Of a stretch of 64,000 nt of DNA, positions 1-9,259 are shown in pieces. Numbering within the stretch: position 1 is the first letter of the stretch; each line of letters starts with the position of its first letter. Both the position numbers and the translations under genes were made by a program. The stretch is from NCBI RefSeq assembly GCF_900107665.1, contig NZ_FNQT01000001.1, forward strand, positions 479,742 through 543,741, read 5' to 3'. The DNA is from Haloplanus vescus (GTDB lineage Archaea; Halobacteriota; Halobacteria; Halobacteriales; Haloferacaceae). The notes under the pieces were generated by a model that was not told the origin of the DNA, did no database searches, and saw only the letters and a list, made by a program, of their open reading frames with translations.

Positions 1-1
1 G

Positions 2-457
2 TTCGTCTACGGCTTCATGAACACCGGCGCCTTCCTGTTCATCGCGATGGTCGAGCGCTGGGAGGTCGGTCGGACGTTCGAGGACTACCAGGGCCTCGCG
101 ACGCAGGCGCCGATGGCCTGCGTGGCGATGACCGTGTTCATGTTCTCGCTCGCCGGCCTGCCGCCGTTCGGTGGCTTCCTCTCGAAGTACGCCCTGTTCT
201 ACTCGGCGATTCAGGGTGGCTTCTGGTGGCTCGCCGCCGTCGGCGCCATCAACAGCGCGCTGTCGCTGTTCTACTACTCCCGCGTCGTGAAGGCGATGTG
301 GATAGAGGACCCGGCAGACTCGCTCGACCTGGGCACGACGCCGCTGGGCATCTACGTGGCTGTCCTCGCGGCCGCCGTCGGCACGCTCCTGCTCCTGCCG
401 GCGTTCGGTCCGGTCGTCGAGACAGCACAGAGCGCCGCGACGGCGCTGTTCGCGTAG
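2..457 (+). CDS. nuoN: NADH-quinone oxidoreductase subunit N, C-terminal part
   Basis: The gene runs in from upstream, so only the last 151 residues are visible. They form antiporter-like membrane helices of the complex I proton-pumping arm. The conserved stretch FSLAGLPPFGGFLSKY is typical of NuoN/NuoM/NuoL proteins, and the order of helices with the late SALSLFYYSRVVKAMW segment fits NuoN. In haloarchaea this complex passes electrons to menaquinone and pumps protons in the cell membrane. It is presumably the last gene of a nuo operon, since the next gene is an unrelated phosphoesterase with its own spacer. The open frame continues to the window edge, so the start cannot be seen. Confidence 0.93.
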   Translation, partial: FVYGFMNTGAFLFIAMVERWEVGRTFEDYQGLATQAPMACVAMTVFMFSLAGLPPFGGFLSKYALFYSAIQGGFWWLAAVGAINSALSLFYYSRVVKAMWIEDPADSLDLGTTPLGIYVAVLAAAVGTLLLLPAFGPVVETAQSAATALFA

Positions 458-519
458 GCGACTCCCCTTTTCTCACTCCGTGACGGTAGGGTTTTGAGTG
501 CCGGGCGTAAGAGACGGGT

Positions 520-1992
520 ATGGTGAGGCGGCTCGTGCTCGGCTGTGGCCGCGCGGGCGAAACCGTCGCCGGCGTCGTCTCGACGTGGGGGGGAGACCTC
601 CACGCCGTCATCCCGAGTGAGAGTCGAATCGAGAGCATCGAGGGCGTCGCGGACGTAACACGCGGCGACCCCGCAGACCCCGACACGTACCCCGACGACG
701 TCGACGTAGTGTTGGTCCTCGGCGACGACGCGGCCGAGAACCTCGCGGCGGCACGGCAGGCCCGCGAGACGTTCCCGGACGCCCTGATAGTCGCCTGCAG
801 CGGCGGGCCAGCGTCCGAATCGCCGAGCGCCCTCGGCGACGTGGCCGACCGCGTCGTCGACACGGAGCGACTCCTGACCGAGCACCTCCTCGACCTGTCG
901 ACCGGCGAGAGTGCCAGTCGCGTCTACCGACTGCTGCACGTCCTCCGCGACATCGACGGCCGGCTCGCGGTCGTCATGCACGACAACCCCGACCCGGACG
1001 CCATCGCCTCGGCGCTCGCGCTCGCGCACATCGCACAGACGGTCGGTGTCGAGGCCGACGCGTGTTACTTCGGCGATATCTCCCATCAGGAGAACCGTGC
1101 GCTGGTGAACCTGCTGGAACTCGACCTTCGGAACATCGAGGACCCGGAAGCCATCGACGAGTACGCGGGCATCGCCCTCGTCGACCACTCGCGGCCCGGC
1201 GTCAACGACGGCCTCGACCCGGACACCGAAGTGGACGTGGTCATCGACCACCATCCGCCGCGGGCCCCGGTCGAGGCCCGCTACGTCGACCTGCGGAGCG
1301 ACGTGGGAGCGACGAGCACGCTCCTCGCCTCGCATCTGGAGCGGCTGGGCCTCACGCCGGACCGAACGGTGGCGACGGCGCTCCTCTACGGTATCCGGGT
1401 CGACACACGGGACTTCACCCGAGAAGTCTCCGAATCCGACTTCGAGGCGGCGGCGTTCGTCCTCCCCCACGTCGACGAGTCGGTGCTCGACCGTGTCGAG
1501 GAGCCCAGCATGGGGCCGGAGGTGTTCGAGACGCTGGCGGCGGCGATTCGCAACCGAGAGGTCCGGGGCGACGTCCTCACGAGCGGAGTCGGGCGGATCA
1601 CCGACCGGGACGCACTCGCACAGGCTGCCGACCGACTGCTCGACATGGAGGGGGTCAGCATCACCGTCGTCCACGGGTTCATGGACGAGACCATCTACGT
1701 CTCCGGGCGAGCCCGGGGGACAGATATCGACCTCGGAGAGGCGTTGCGCGACGCCCTCGGAACGATTGGAAGCGCCGGCGGCCACGCCGACATGGCGGGC
1801 GCACAGATACCGCTGGGCATCCTCGGCGCCGTCGAAGAGGCGTCGACGGAGTCGCTGGCGAACGTCGTCGACGACGTGATTGCAGGTCGACTGTTCGAGG
1901 TGCTGGAGGATCCGCCGAGTTCCCCGAACAAGGGCACCGACGCCGACACGATTGCGTTCGAGTTCCCGTTGGCCGAGCCCGAATCGGAGTAG
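520..1992 (+). CDS. DHH-family phosphoesterase with N-terminal nucleotide-binding-like domain
   Basis: The 490-residue protein starts with a Rossmann-like fold (LVLGCGRAGETVAGVV, residues 5-20, resembling TrkA-N). A DHH phosphoesterase domain follows: HDNPDPDAIAS near residue 154, a VDHSRPG motif, and the name-giving IDHHPP near residue 249. The C-terminal DHHA1 part has the glycine-histidine motif GSAGGHADMAG. DHH proteins are Mn-dependent hydrolases of nucleotides, oligonucleotides or single-stranded DNA (RecJ, NrnA, GdpP). Which substrate applies here cannot be read from the sequence. The Rossmann-DHH-DHHA1 arrangement is common in archaea and suggests a cytosolic enzyme with a regulatory ligand site. 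The ATG follows a short AT-poor spacer after nuoN. Confidence 0.88.
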   Translation: MVRRLVLGCGRAGETVAGVVSTWGGDLHAVIPSESRIESIEGVADVTRGDPADPDTYPDDVDVVLVLGDDAAENLAAARQARETFPDALIVACSGGPASESPSALGDVADRVVDTERLLTEHLLDLSTGESASRVYRLLHVLRDIDGRLAVVMHDNPDPDAIASALALAHIAQTVGVEADACYFGDISHQENRALVNLLELDLRNIEDPEAIDEYAGIALVDHSRPGVNDGLDPDTEVDVVIDHHPPRAPVEARYVDLRSDVGATSTLLASHLERLGLTPDRTVATALLYGIRVDTRDFTREVSESDFEAAAFVLPHVDESVLDRVEEPSMGPEVFETLAAAIRNREVRGDVLTSGVGRITDRDALAQAADRLLDMEGVSITVVHGFMDETIYVSGRARGTDIDLGEALRDALGTIGSAGGHADMAGAQIPLGILGAVEEASTESLANVVDDVIAGRLFEVLEDPPSSPNKGTDADTIAFEFPLAEPESE

Positions 1993-2038
1993 CGACAGTC
2001 GAACACCCTTTTGAGTGCTGGCGTCGTAGGACTCGACA

Positions 2039-2839
2039 ATGGCCGCGAACGCGATAGTCGAAGACTACATGACGCGCGACGTGGCGACGGTGTCCCCGGA
2101 CGACACCGTCGCCGAGGTGGCGCGTCGAATCGTCGAGAGCGATGGTCACACCGGGTTCCCGGTGACCGACGGCCGGCAGGTCAAGGGCTTCATCAGCGCG
2201 CGTGACTTGCTGAAGGCCGACGACGGCGCGCGTATCTTCACCGTGATGTCCGACGACCCGGTCGTTGCGCATCCGGACATGAAGATCAACGACGCCGCGC
2301 GGGTCATCCTCCGGTCGGGCATCCAGAAGCTCCCAGTCGTCGACGACGCGGGCAAGCTCGTCGGCATAATCTCGAACACGGACGTCATCCGCAGTCAAAT
2401 CGAGCGTGCAACCCCCGAGAAGGTCCACAAGCTGATGCACACGCTCGAAGACATCCACGACATCGAGGTCGAAGAGGAGCGCCGACAGGTCGACCTCTCG
2501 AAACTGACGCCCACCCAGTCGCGGGTGTACGCCGACGAGTTACAGGGCCGGAGTTACGAACTCGAACACGGCTTGGCCGAACCGCTCGTCGTCATCGACA
2601 ACGGCGGCCAACTCCTCCTCGCGGACGGCCACCACCGCGTCATGGCCGCGAGCCGCCTCGATATCGACGAGATGGACGCCTACATCATCGTCATCGACGA
2701 GGCGAACGACCTCGAACTCGGGATGCAACGCACTGCCGAGAAGGAGGGACTCGACTCCATCGCGGATATCGACGTGGTCGACTACGCGCGCCACCCACTC
2801 ATCGAGACGACCGAACGACTCCAAGAGCCGGACCGCTAG
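2039..2839 (+). CDS. CBS-pair protein with ParB/Srx-like domain
   Basis: Residues 1-120 hold two CBS motifs (VEDYMTRDVATVSPDDTVAEVA and FTVMSDDPVVAHPDMKINDAA, each followed by a GFI/GII element). This is the usual adenosyl-nucleotide sensing pair. Residues about 145-235 look like a ParB/sulfiredoxin-type domain: a buried strand PLVVIDNGGQLLLADGHHRVMAA carries the DGHHR signature that binds nucleotide in that superfamily. The protein has 266 residues and no membrane segment. The fusion suggests nucleotide-dependent regulation, but no substrate can be named. The gene ends in a 4-base tail-to-tail overlap with the next, oppositely oriented gene. Confidence 0.82.
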   Translation: MAANAIVEDYMTRDVATVSPDDTVAEVARRIVESDGHTGFPVTDGRQVKGFISARDLLKADDGARIFTVMSDDPVVAHPDMKINDAARVILRSGIQKLPVVDDAGKLVGIISNTDVIRSQIERATPEKVHKLMHTLEDIHDIEVEEERRQVDLSKLTPTQSRVYADELQGRSYELEHGLAEPLVVIDNGGQLLLADGHHRVMAASRLDIDEMDAYIIVIDEANDLELGMQRTAEKEGLDSIADIDVVDYARHPLIETTERLQEPDR

Positions 2840-3981
2840 CTCGGCGTCTCCTGCGACTCGTCGTCGGTCGCGGTGCCGTCTATCGACTGGCTCTCGTCCG
2901 AAGCGTCGTTCTCGCTGTCACCGTCCTCACCGCCGCTGTCGTCGTCTCCGTTTTCGCCGTCGCCGCCATCATCGTCGCCGTCCTCACCGTCGTCGTCGAC
3001 GCCCACCAAGTCGAGGTCGGAGTCAAGCAGCCCCAGCACCGACAGCGAGTAGTAGCGGACGAAGGCGAGTGCGGGCGCCTGCGCGAGGAGGCTGATGACG
3101 AAGAGCGCGGCGACGAAAAGGGCGATGAACACGGCGACGATGACCCAGCCAGCGGCGTGGACGCCCGCCGCGGAGGCGGCGAAAAACAGGATGCCGCCGA
3201 CGATGGCGAAGGGGATGGCGAGCACGATGGCCGCGACGAGGACGGCGATAGAGACGGCGAGGCTCACGGCGATGCCGAGGACGAACTTCGCGACGACGTA
3301 GAGGCCGACCTGCTTCCACTCGGCGCGAAGCGTCGGCCAGATGCGCCGCCAGCCGTCGAGGACGCCCCGATTTTCGGTGAGCATCGTCGGGACGACGAAG
3401 TCGGTCGTCAGGCCCAGCGCGACGCTACTGACGAGGCCGACGATGGCGAACAGCGCCATGAGCGGCAAGACGAGGGCGAACAGCGCCGCCGAGATGCTGA
3501 ATCCGAGACCGAACACCGCTATCAAAGGGATGGCTATCAAGAGCAGGCTCACGAGTCCGACGAGGATGCGGAATCCGAACAGACGGAGGCCCGGGCGGAA
3601 GTGCTCGCGAAAGGACGCGCGTATGGACAGGTCGCGGTCACGCAGGCCGGCGACGAGGACGAACTCCATTACAGCACCCACGAGGTTCCAGAGGAGAATC
3701 AGCCCGACGGCGAGGACGACGAGGGCAACGACGATGGCGAGCACCGACGACTCGGGGAGCGACGGCGCGACGTTCGGCGGTGCGCCACCCCCGCCTCCGC
3801 CACCACCGCCGCCGGAGGGGAGATTGAAGTTACCGCTGCCGGTCGGGAGGCCGCCGCCGATGCCGACGAACAGGGCAATCAGGGCGAGACGGAGCCACCG
3901 CCCCCGGTCGATGGGGCGAAGGAAGTCTTCTGTCGCATCGCGGGCCGTACTGAGGGCCGCGAACGCATACCAGGAGGGCAT
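2836..3981 (-). CDS. Polytopic membrane protein with Gly-rich loop and acidic tail
   Basis: A 381-residue protein with about six to seven hydrophobic helices. After the first helix comes an extracytoplasmic-type loop with a run of ten glycines. The last ~55 residues are almost entirely D, E, G and S, a typical haloarchaeal cytosolic tail. Between helices lies an RDRDLSIRASFREHFRPGLRLFGFRI segment, which resembles haloarchaeal DUF4013/DUF7544-type membrane proteins. The start MPSWYAFAALSTARDATEDFLRP was chosen because it begins the conserved part and sits just after the divergent promoter shared with the M24 peptidase gene. The function is unknown. Confidence 0.8.
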   Translation of the reverse strand: MPSWYAFAALSTARDATEDFLRPIDRGRWLRLALIALFVGIGGGLPTGSGNFNLPSGGGGGGGGGGAPPNVAPSLPESSVLAIVVALVVLAVGLILLWNLVGAVMEFVLVAGLRDRDLSIRASFREHFRPGLRLFGFRILVGLVSLLLIAIPLIAVFGLGFSISAALFALVLPLMALFAIVGLVSSVALGLTTDFVVPTMLTENRGVLDGWRRIWPTLRAEWKQVGLYVVAKFVLGIAVSLAVSIAVLVAAIVLAIPFAIVGGILFFAASAAGVHAAGWVIVAVFIALFVAALFVISLLAQAPALAFVRYYSLSVLGLLDSDLDLVGVDDDGEDGDDDGGDGENGDDDSGGEDGDSENDASDESQSIDGTATDDESQETPS

Positions 3982-4081
3982 ACGCGCCACGTCACACCCA
4001 TATGACAAAAATAGCGGTGGTCGAACAACACGTCCAGAGACACGCGACGGGACTTTATCCGCGGGCGCGCACGGAGCGGAC

Positions 4082-5182
4082 ATGACACCGTTCGAACGGC
4101 GGACGCGCCGCGCGCAGGAACGCCTCCGTGCGGCGGACGCCGACGCCTTGGTCTGTGCGCCCGGGCGAGACTGCCAGTATCTCGCGGACGTCGAGAGCGA
4201 ACAGAGCGACCGCTTGCAACTGCTCGTCGTGCCCGCGGAGGACGACCCGACGTTCGTGGTGCCGGCGCTCGACGCCGGCCCGATTCGGGCGGCGACGTGG
4301 GTCGACGACGTGCGAACGTGGGACGATGACGACGGCCCGGGGACGGCACTCGACCCCCTGCTATCGTCGCTCGACCCGTCGCGACTCCTCGTCTCCGAAC
4401 GGATGTGGGCGCGGTTCGTCCTTGACCTACAGGAGCGATGCCCGGAGGCGAGCCTCGGCCTCGCGGGCGACGTACTCGACCCGCTTCGGATGCGAAAAGA
4501 CGAGACGGAGCGGGAGGCACTCCGGGCCGCCGCCGAAGTGGCGGACGCGGCGATGCGGGACGTGCGCGCCCTCGGCGACGAGGCCGTGGGGCAGACGGAA
4601 GCCGACCTCGCGGCGTTCGTCGCCGAGCGACTGGACGCCCACGGCGGCGAGGAGACGGCCTTCGACACCATCGTCGCGTCGGGGCCGAACGGCGCCGACC
4701 CGCACCACGCGAGCGGGGACCGGGAGATTCGCGCCGGCGACTCGGTCGTGTTCGACTTCGGGACGCGCGTCGACGGCTACGTGAGCGACCAGACGCGGAC
4801 CGTCGTCTTCGACGGCGACCCCGACCCCGAGTTCGAGACGGTCCACGACGTGGTGCGAGAGGCACAGGCGGCGGGCGTGGCGGCCGTCGAACCCGGCGTG
4901 ACGACGGACGCCGTCGACCGGGCGGCGCGCGAGGTGATAGACGCGGCGGGCTACGGCGAGGCGTTCGTCCACCGGACGGGCCACGGCGTCGGCCTCGACG
5001 TCCACGAGGCGCCGTCGGTCGTCGCGGGCGACGGCACGACGCTCGAACCGGGGATGGCCTTCAGCGTCGAACCGGGCGTCTACCTGCCCGACCGCTTCGG
5101 CGTCCGCATCGAGGACGTGGTGCTGGTCACCGAGGACGGCGCAGAGCGTCTCAACCGGACGGACCGCGGCTGGCGGTGTTGA
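4082..5182 (+). CDS. M24 metallopeptidase (Xaa-Pro aminopeptidase family)
   Basis: The 366-residue protein has a creatinase-type N-terminal domain (residues 1-~125) and a pita-bread catalytic domain. The dinuclear metal ligands are visible in order: the two aspartates of FDFGTRVDGYVSDQTRT, the histidine of HRTGHGVGLDVHE (around residues 297-308), and the glutamates of FSVEPGVYL and VRIEDVVLV. Family members remove an N-terminal residue next to proline in the cytosol. The ATG directly follows a GC-poor divergent promoter region, and the open frame upstream of it is not protein-like. Prolidase (dipeptidase) activity is the main alternative, and the sequence alone does not decide. Confidence 0.9.
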   Translation: MTPFERRTRRAQERLRAADADALVCAPGRDCQYLADVESEQSDRLQLLVVPAEDDPTFVVPALDAGPIRAATWVDDVRTWDDDDGPGTALDPLLSSLDPSRLLVSERMWARFVLDLQERCPEASLGLAGDVLDPLRMRKDETEREALRAAAEVADAAMRDVRALGDEAVGQTEADLAAFVAERLDAHGGEETAFDTIVASGPNGADPHHASGDREIRAGDSVVFDFGTRVDGYVSDQTRTVVFDGDPDPEFETVHDVVREAQAAGVAAVEPGVTTDAVDRAAREVIDAAGYGEAFVHRTGHGVGLDVHEAPSVVAGDGTTLEPGMAFSVEPGVYLPDRFGVRIEDVVLVTEDGAERLNRTDRGWRC

Positions 5183-5229
5183 GCGAAGCGTCGAGGTTTA
5201 GGCCGACCAAATATATCGGGAATATGATA

Positions 5230-5237
5230 ATACTTAA
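5230..5237 (+). promoter_or_regulatory. TATA-like promoter of ZIP transporter gene
   Basis: ATACTTAA lies 27-34 nt before the ATG inside a short AT-rich patch. This matches archaeal TATA spacing for a leaderless transcript and supports the chosen start. Confidence 0.55.
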
Positions 5238-5263
5238 CCGCGTTCGCGGCGTCGAATCGGCCG

Positions 5264-6073
5264 ATGGCGTTGCTCGAGAACGTCGCGTTCGTCTTCGTCG
5301 CGGGGTTGATAACGGCGCTCGCGACGGGGTTGGGGGCGATTCCGTTCTTCCTCGTCGACGACGTGGGTGACCGCTGGAACGTGGTGCTGTGGGGCTTTGC
5401 CTCCGGCATCATGGTGTCGGCGTCGGTGTTCGGCCTCGTCTTCGAGGGACTGGCGGCCGCCGAGTCACCGCTCGAAATCGTGCCGGGCCTCGTCGCGGGC
5501 GTCGTCCTCGTCGTCGTCGCCCACGAAATCATCGAGGGCTACGAGGTGAATCCGAGACAGTACGCAGAGGCCGACTTCCGCAAACTCCTTCTCATCCTCG
5601 GAGTGTTGACCGTCCACAGCTTTCCCGAGGGTGTCGCCGTCGGCGTCGCCTTCGCCGACTTGGGCCTCCAGACGGTCGACTCTGCGATTCCGATTTTCGG
5701 ACTGACCGTCCCCCTCCTCGCCGTGTTCATGACCGTCGCCATCTCGATTCACAACGTGCCCGAGGGCGTCGCCATCTCGATTCCGCTCCGCACGCTCGGC
5801 GTCTCGGAGTGGAAGATGGTCTGGTGGGCGGTGTTCTCAAGTCTCCCGCAGCCCATCGGCGCAGTCGTCGCGTTCCTGTTCGTCCGCCTCGCCCGCGAGT
5901 TCCTGCCGGCCGGCTTTGGCTTCGCCGCCGGGGCGATGATCTATCTCGTCGTCTCGGAGTTCATCCCCGAGGCACTCAGCATCGGGTCGGGACTGCCCGG
6001 GGGCGGAAAACGCGAACTCGTCGGCGGCATCGCCGCCGGCGTCGCGGCGATGGTACCGCTCCTATTCGTTTAG
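5264..6073 (+). CDS. ZIP family divalent metal transporter
   Basis: The 269-residue membrane protein has about eight helices. The metal-pathway motifs of the ZIP/ZupT family are visible: HSFPEGVAVG in helix 4 and HNVPEGVAI in helix 5, with a HEIIEGY element in the cytoplasmic loop before them. ZIP proteins import zinc, iron or manganese; the metal cannot be decided here. The last codons overlap the next convergent gene by 4 bases. No second transporter component is adjacent, as expected for a one-gene carrier. Confidence 0.9.
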   Translation: MALLENVAFVFVAGLITALATGLGAIPFFLVDDVGDRWNVVLWGFASGIMVSASVFGLVFEGLAAAESPLEIVPGLVAGVVLVVVAHEIIEGYEVNPRQYAEADFRKLLLILGVLTVHSFPEGVAVGVAFADLGLQTVDSAIPIFGLTVPLLAVFMTVAISIHNVPEGVAISIPLRTLGVSEWKMVWWAVFSSLPQPIGAVVAFLFVRLAREFLPAGFGFAAGAMIYLVVSEFIPEALSIGSGLPGGGKRELVGGIAAGVAAMVPLLFV

Positions 6074-6354
6074 TGGTCGTGGCCCGTCGCCTCGCCGAAG
6101 GTCATGCCGAAGCGCTCCTCGAACAGCTCCTCGGCCTTCTCGTTGATCGCCTGCAGGTCGCCGGGCACCTCGCCCTCGGCGTGGTGGACGATGGCGTGCG
6201 AGCGCTGGACGAAAGAGAGCAGCGCGATTTCGGTGACGACTGTCGTCGGCTCCTCGCCCTGTTCGGCGAGTGTGTCGACGAGGCCCTCCGGCAGTTCGAG
6301 TTCGTCGGTGTCGCCGTCCGGTCCTTCGATGGTGTACATCTCCGTGTCGACCAT
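6070..6354 (-). CDS. Conserved haloarchaeal protein, 94 aa, His-rich C-terminus
   Basis: Small acidic soluble protein starting MVDTEMYTIEGPDGDTDELELPEGL and ending GEATGHDH. The middle (TVVTEIALLSFVQRSHAIVHHAEGEVPGDLQAINEKAEELFEERFG) is predicted helical. I recognise it as a conserved haloarchaeal protein without known function. The start was placed at the first ATG of the acidic stretch, because the frame upstream reads as arginine-rich antisense noise. It overlaps the convergent ZIP gene by 4 bases. Confidence 0.75.
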   Translation of the reverse strand: MVDTEMYTIEGPDGDTDELELPEGLVDTLAEQGEEPTTVVTEIALLSFVQRSHAIVHHAEGEVPGDLQAINEKAEELFEERFGMTFGEATGHDH

Positions 6355-6495
6355 GCCCCTCACTCGGGCCGCCCGGTATAAGGACGTGTGGGATGCGGAC
6401 CGTGACCGGTTGGCTCGGACGGAGTATTGTAACTGTTTCCGGTGGGTCGCCGAGACGGGGCGGCGAAGCACCAATGAGGATTTACAATGGCCGTC

Positions 6496-7572
6496 TCAGT
6501 CGTCGCTCTCGGCGGCCGCGGGCGCCTCGGCGTCTGCCGCGGCGCGTTCACGCTCCAAGTCTTCGAGGTAGCTGTCTGCGTCGAGCGCCGCCTTACAGCC
6601 CATGCCGCCCGCGGTGATGGCCTGCTGGTAGTGGAAGTCGACCACGTCGCCCGCGCCGAACAGGCCGGGGACGCCCGTCGCCGTCTGGCCGCCGGCGTCG
6701 CCGCCCACTGTTTCGAGGTAGCCCTCGTCGTCCATCTCGACGTCGAGGCCCTCGAGGTAGTCCGTGTTCGGCGTGTGGCCGATGGCGTAGAACACCGCGC
6801 CGGCGTCGAAGTCGAACTCCTCCGTCTCGGGGTCGTCGAGCTTGTCCGTCGGGTGGCCCTCGGGGTGGTGGACCATCGTCGCGTGGTCGACGCCCTCCTC
6901 CTGCGTGCCGTGGAGCTCCGTCACTTCCGTGTTCAGCTTGAGTTCGATGTCGCCGTCGTCGACGTGTTCCATCATGCGGTCGATCCAGTAGTCCTCCGCG
7001 CGGAACTCGTCGCGTCGGTGGACGAGATAGACGGTCGAGGCGAACTTCGTGAGGAAGACGGCCTCCTCGCAGGCGGCGTCGCCGCCCCCGACGACGACGA
7101 TTTTCTCGTCGCGGAAGAAGGCGCCGTCACAGGTGGCACACGTCGACAGGCCGTAGCCCATGAGTTCGTCCTCGCCCGGGATGCCGAGGGTGCGTGCGCT
7201 GGCACCCGACGCGGCGATGAACGCGTCCGACGTGTACGTCTCGCCGTTGGTGAGCGTGACGTGGAAGGTCCGCCCCGGGCCGTCGCCGTCCTCGACGTCG
7301 ACGGAGTCGATGACGCCGTTCTCGACCTCGGCGCCGAACTTCCGGGCCTGGTCTTTCATGTTGGTGACCAGCTCGGGGCCGCTGATGCCCTCCGGGAATC
7401 CCGGGAAGTTGTCGACGTCGGTCGTCAGCGTCAACTGACCGCCGGGTTCGTCGCCCTCGAACACCAGGGGGTCGTTGTTCGACCGCGCGGCGTAGATGGC
7501 GGCCGTAAGTCCCGATATTCCGCTCCCAGCGATGATGAGGCGCCTGTGTTCGGCGCTGTCGCTCTTGCTCAT
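6496..7572 (-). CDS. trxB: Thioredoxin reductase
   Basis: A 358-residue FAD/NAD(P)H-dependent disulfide reductase. Visible parts are the FAD-binding GSGISGLTAAIYAAR near the N-terminus, EGDEPGGQLT, the redox pair in CATCDG (C145 and C148), the NAD(P)-binding IVVVGGGDAACEEA, and the C-terminal FAD motif GLFGAGDVVDFHYQQAITAGGMGCKAA. Length and order match low-molecular-weight TrxB. It reduces thioredoxin or a glutaredoxin-like partner in the cytosol and, in haloarchaea, probably works beside gamma-glutamylcysteine (gshA lies elsewhere in this window). An acidic Ala/Glu tail extends the usual C-terminus. Confidence 0.94.
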   Translation of the reverse strand: MSKSDSAEHRRLIIAGSGISGLTAAIYAARSNNDPLVFEGDEPGGQLTLTTDVDNFPGFPEGISGPELVTNMKDQARKFGAEVENGVIDSVDVEDGDGPGRTFHVTLTNGETYTSDAFIAASGASARTLGIPGEDELMGYGLSTCATCDGAFFRDEKIVVVGGGDAACEEAVFLTKFASTVYLVHRRDEFRAEDYWIDRMMEHVDDGDIELKLNTEVTELHGTQEEGVDHATMVHHPEGHPTDKLDDPETEEFDFDAGAVFYAIGHTPNTDYLEGLDVEMDDEGYLETVGGDAGGQTATGVPGLFGAGDVVDFHYQQAITAGGMGCKAALDADSYLEDLERERAAADAEAPAAAESDD

Positions 7573-7675
7573 ACAGACGATAGGGGTGACACCCCCATTT
7601 ACCTTGCGTTGTCGGTCGTAATTCCGGCGCTTCAGTACTGTGGTGTACGCGTCGACCGTCGTCGCGAGCGCTCGC

Positions 7676-9058
7676 TCAATCGTCCGTCGCCGAAACCTCA
7701 CCGTCAGCACGGGACGCGTCGCTCGCGCGCGGGAAGTTGCCTATCGTGTCCGCTCGGAACGCCTCCTCGTCGAACTCGTAGTCACCGTCGAGGAACTCGA
7801 GGAGCGTCCGCGTGTCCCGCATCGCGTTCTTGAGGCACGTCGAGGCACCCGGCGAGGGCGTGATGTTGAAGATGATGTCGTCGCCGACGATTTTCGCCTC
7901 GCCCATGTCGAGAGACTTCTCGTTGGTGTCGACGATCTGCGGTCGAACACCACCGTACCCCGACGCTCGCTCGATGTCGTCGAGGTCGACGCTCGGGACG
8001 ACCTTCTGGACGTGCGGGAGGAACTGCCGTCGCCCGACCTCCGGGAGGTCGTACAGCAAGTTCCGGAGGACGTAGGGCAGCAACACCCGGTCGGAGAGAA
8101 TGTTGGCGTAGCTGTGGAACGCCGCCACGTTCAGCCCGAAGACGTCGAGGAAGTCCTTCGTCGTCGAGAGCCGCCCGCGTTCGAGCGTCGGCACGAGCTT
8201 CGCCGTCGGGCCGAACCGCGTGATGCTGGCGTCGTGTACGTCCGCATCGCCGTGGACCGCGGCGAACGGCAGTTTCTTCATCTGGAGCGTGTACACCTTG
8301 CCGTTCAGGAGGTCGTCTGCGAGGAAGAAACTCCCCGCGACGGGGAGCAACACCTTCTCCTCTCCGTAGCCGAGCTCTTTCGCCATCTGGAGGCTGTGAC
8401 ACCCGGCGGCGACGACAGTCGCGTCACAGTCGAACCGGCCGTCGGTCGTCTCCAGCGTGAAGCCGTCGACGGTCGGCGTGATGTCGGTGACTGCCGTCCC
8501 GGTGTAGACGTCCACGTCCGGTTCTTCGGCCGCCTCCGAGACAAAGGACCTCGTCGTCTCGCCGTAGTCGACGACGTAGCCGTCCGGCGTCTGGAGCGCG
8601 AGCAGTTCCGTATCCGGGTCTCGCCCGTCGACGACCTTCGGCTCGATATCGGCGATTTCGTCCCGCTCGATGGGTCGAAGCTTCGGAAAGAGGTCGCCGA
8701 ACCCCTCCTCGTCGTACCGCTTTTCGAGCTCGGCGACTTCCTCCTCGCCGACGCCCAGAACCATCTTGCTTCGCTTGGCGTGCATCTCGCGGTCGGAGTC
8801 GTGGCCCTCCAGATACCCCGCGAGCAACTCTGCCCCCTCTTTCACGTCGCGAGCCTTCTCGAGGGTGTAGTTGGTCTCGATGTCGCCGAAGTGAAGCGTC
8901 TGAGAGTTGTTCGTGTGATGCGAGTTTATCGACGCGAGTTCCGATTCCTTCTCGATGAGCGCTATCGAGTCGATATCGGTGAACTTCGCGGTCGTGTACA
9001 GGAGCGATGCACCGCTAATCCCGCCACCGACGATGACTAGATCGTATGTTCCTGGCAT
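7676..9058 (-). CDS. mqo: Malate:quinone oxidoreductase-like FAD-dependent dehydrogenase
   Basis: The 460-residue protein begins with a dinucleotide-binding motif (LVIVGGGISGASLLYTTAKF). It contains stretches characteristic of the MQO family: SHHTNNSQTLHFGDIETNYT, ITRFGPTAKLVP, SGYGGVRPQ and SPGASTCLKNA. MQO is a peripheral membrane flavoenzyme that oxidises malate to oxaloacetate and reduces quinone. The FAD-dependent 2-hydroxyacid oxidase (LhgO) family is related and is the main alternative. The start MPGTYDLVIVGGG was preferred because the glycine motif normally lies within ten residues of the N-terminus. It stands alone, divergent from a DUF357 gene. Confidence 0.85.
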   Translation of the reverse strand: MPGTYDLVIVGGGISGASLLYTTAKFTDIDSIALIEKESELASINSHHTNNSQTLHFGDIETNYTLEKARDVKEGAELLAGYLEGHDSDREMHAKRSKMVLGVGEEEVAELEKRYDEEGFGDLFPKLRPIERDEIADIEPKVVDGRDPDTELLALQTPDGYVVDYGETTRSFVSEAAEEPDVDVYTGTAVTDITPTVDGFTLETTDGRFDCDATVVAAGCHSLQMAKELGYGEEKVLLPVAGSFFLADDLLNGKVYTLQMKKLPFAAVHGDADVHDASITRFGPTAKLVPTLERGRLSTTKDFLDVFGLNVAAFHSYANILSDRVLLPYVLRNLLYDLPEVGRRQFLPHVQKVVPSVDLDDIERASGYGGVRPQIVDTNEKSLDMGEAKIVGDDIIFNITPSPGASTCLKNAMRDTRTLLEFLDGDYEFDEEAFRADTIGNFPRASDASRADGEVSATDD

Positions 9059-9259
9059 GGCTATTCCAGAATCCCTTCTACAGTACACTCTTGGACGGCT
9101 AGCTTATTATTTTCCCGACCTGACTATCGACAATTAACGTAGGCGATATCGACAGTACGCTTCGTCGGTTCGACCGTCCGGAGAAATCGACTACGCGAGT
9201 ATCGACGGCGGGGAGTCGGCTCCCACATCTTCTTGCCGTCGGCGACCCCACCACGGCGT

